Below, in pieces: positions 7,922 through 8,477 of a stretch of DNA of 8,477 nucleotides. The stretch lies in contig JAUUZB010000104.1 in assembly GCA_030590185.1 (NCBI GenBank), positions 1-8,477 on the forward strand. The letters run 5' to 3'. The notes under the pieces were generated by a model. It ran no database searches. It worked only from the letters and a program-made list of their open reading frames with translations, and was not told where the DNA came from. Both the position numbers and the translations under genes were made by a program. The DNA is from Deltaproteobacteria bacterium (GTDB taxonomy: Bacteria; Myxococcota; XYA12-FULL-58-9; JAUUZB01). Within the stretch, counting starts at the first letter, position 1. Every line of letters starts with the position of its first letter.

Positions 7922-8477
7922 ATGGCAGACATCCGTAGCTTCCCATTCCTCAAACACGCGCGCAGCGAGACCAGCTTCCACGTCCTGCGCTACCGACGTG
8001 GAAAGCTGATCAAGAGCGGCCGCGGCCTGGCGTTCTTCTTCCGGCCCATGAACACGAGTATCGCCGAGGTGCCGGTCGACAATCGCGATCTGCCGTTCCT
8101 GTTCCACGGCCGCTCCAAGGATTTCCAAGACGTGACCGTGCAGGGCACGATCACCTTCCGGGTGATCAACGCCGAGGTGCTCGGCGGGCGGCTCGATTTC
8201 TCCATCGACCTCGCCAACGGCGTCTACCGTAAGCAACCGCTCGATCAGCTCGCCACCCTGTTCACCGGGATGGCCCAGGAGATCGCCTCCAAGCATCTCG
8301 CCGAGAGCGATATCCGCCCGCTGCTCGGCGAGGGCCTCGGCCTGATCCAGGGCACCATCGAGAAGGGGCTTAGTTCAACCCCCACCCTTGACACCATGGG
8401 ACTCGAGCTCGTCTCGGTGCGGGTCAGCGACATGAGCCCCACCACCGAGCTGGAACAGGCCCTGCAAACACCCACCC
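7922..8477 (+). CDS. SPFH/band 7 domain protein (partial, runs off right edge)
   Basis: An open frame from ATG 7922 gives 185 visible residues with no stop before the edge. There is no N-terminal signal or membrane helix, unlike HflK/HflC or stomatin-type proteins. The sequence begins with charged residues and a RYRRGKLIKSGRGLAFFFRP segment (23-42), followed by IAEVPVDNRDLPFLFHGRSKD, a strand DVTVQGTITFRVIN (70-83), a helix around residues 106-135 (DQLATLFTG...EIASKHLAESD) and LELVSVRVSDMSP (161-173). This order matches the PHB fold of soluble SPFH proteins, which form oligomeric scaffolds on membranes. Being 20 bases behind the AI-2E family gene suggests that it associates with or scaffolds that transporter. 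That is inference; the C-terminal part, which would define the subfamily, is missing. Confidence 0.85.
   Translation, partial: MADIRSFPFLKHARSETSFHVLRYRRGKLIKSGRGLAFFFRPMNTSIAEVPVDNRDLPFLFHGRSKDFQDVTVQGTITFRVINAEVLGGRLDFSIDLANGVYRKQPLDQLATLFTGMAQEIASKHLAESDIRPLLGEGLGLIQGTIEKGLSSTPTLDTMGLELVSVRVSDMSPTTELEQALQTPT

Overview
The window is GC-rich (roughly two-thirds G+C by eye), almost fully coding chromosomal DNA with no RNA genes, mobile elements, CRISPR arrays or phage genes that I can see. It most resembles a myxobacterium or another deltaproteobacterial-type (Myxococcota) genome. The best clue is a C-terminal PilZ domain of the type often found in Myxococcus-like proteins, fused to an Hsp70 ATPase. 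Long Pro/Ala-rich linkers and unusual domain fusions fit this too. The lineage call is an inference.

Two divergent transcription units flank an intergenic region at 6303-6443. Leftward (minus strand) is a run of five genes: (1) a membrane protein with a cytoplasmic PH-like domain, one transmembrane helix, a coiled coil and an extracytoplasmic DsbA-like thioredoxin fold (4818-6302); (2) an Hsp70/DnaK ATPase domain fused to a PilZ domain, with no substrate-binding domain (3170-4726); (3) a voltage-sensor cation channel with a non-canonical selectivity filter and an RCK region (1477-3117); (4) a second, stand-alone RCK-like protein whose GTG start lies inside the end of the channel gene (731-1507); (5) after a 180-base gap, a lipoprotein that runs off the left edge (1-550). 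A good sigma70-like promoter (TTGACC, 17 bases, TATATC) sits upstream of gene 1.

Rightward (plus strand) are an AI-2E/PerM-family membrane protein with an extra domain of about 75 residues inserted after its third membrane helix (6444-7901) and, 20 bases later, an SPFH/band 7 protein that runs off the right edge (7922-8477).

The main interest is the minus-strand unit. It combines an envelope-spanning protein with a one-cysteine thioredoxin site, a chaperone-type ATPase with a putative c-di-GMP receptor domain, and an ion channel whose tandem RCK gating apparatus is split over two overlapping genes. The gene order suggests a signal-integrating envelope or ion-homeostasis module, but that functional link is inferred from gene order alone.
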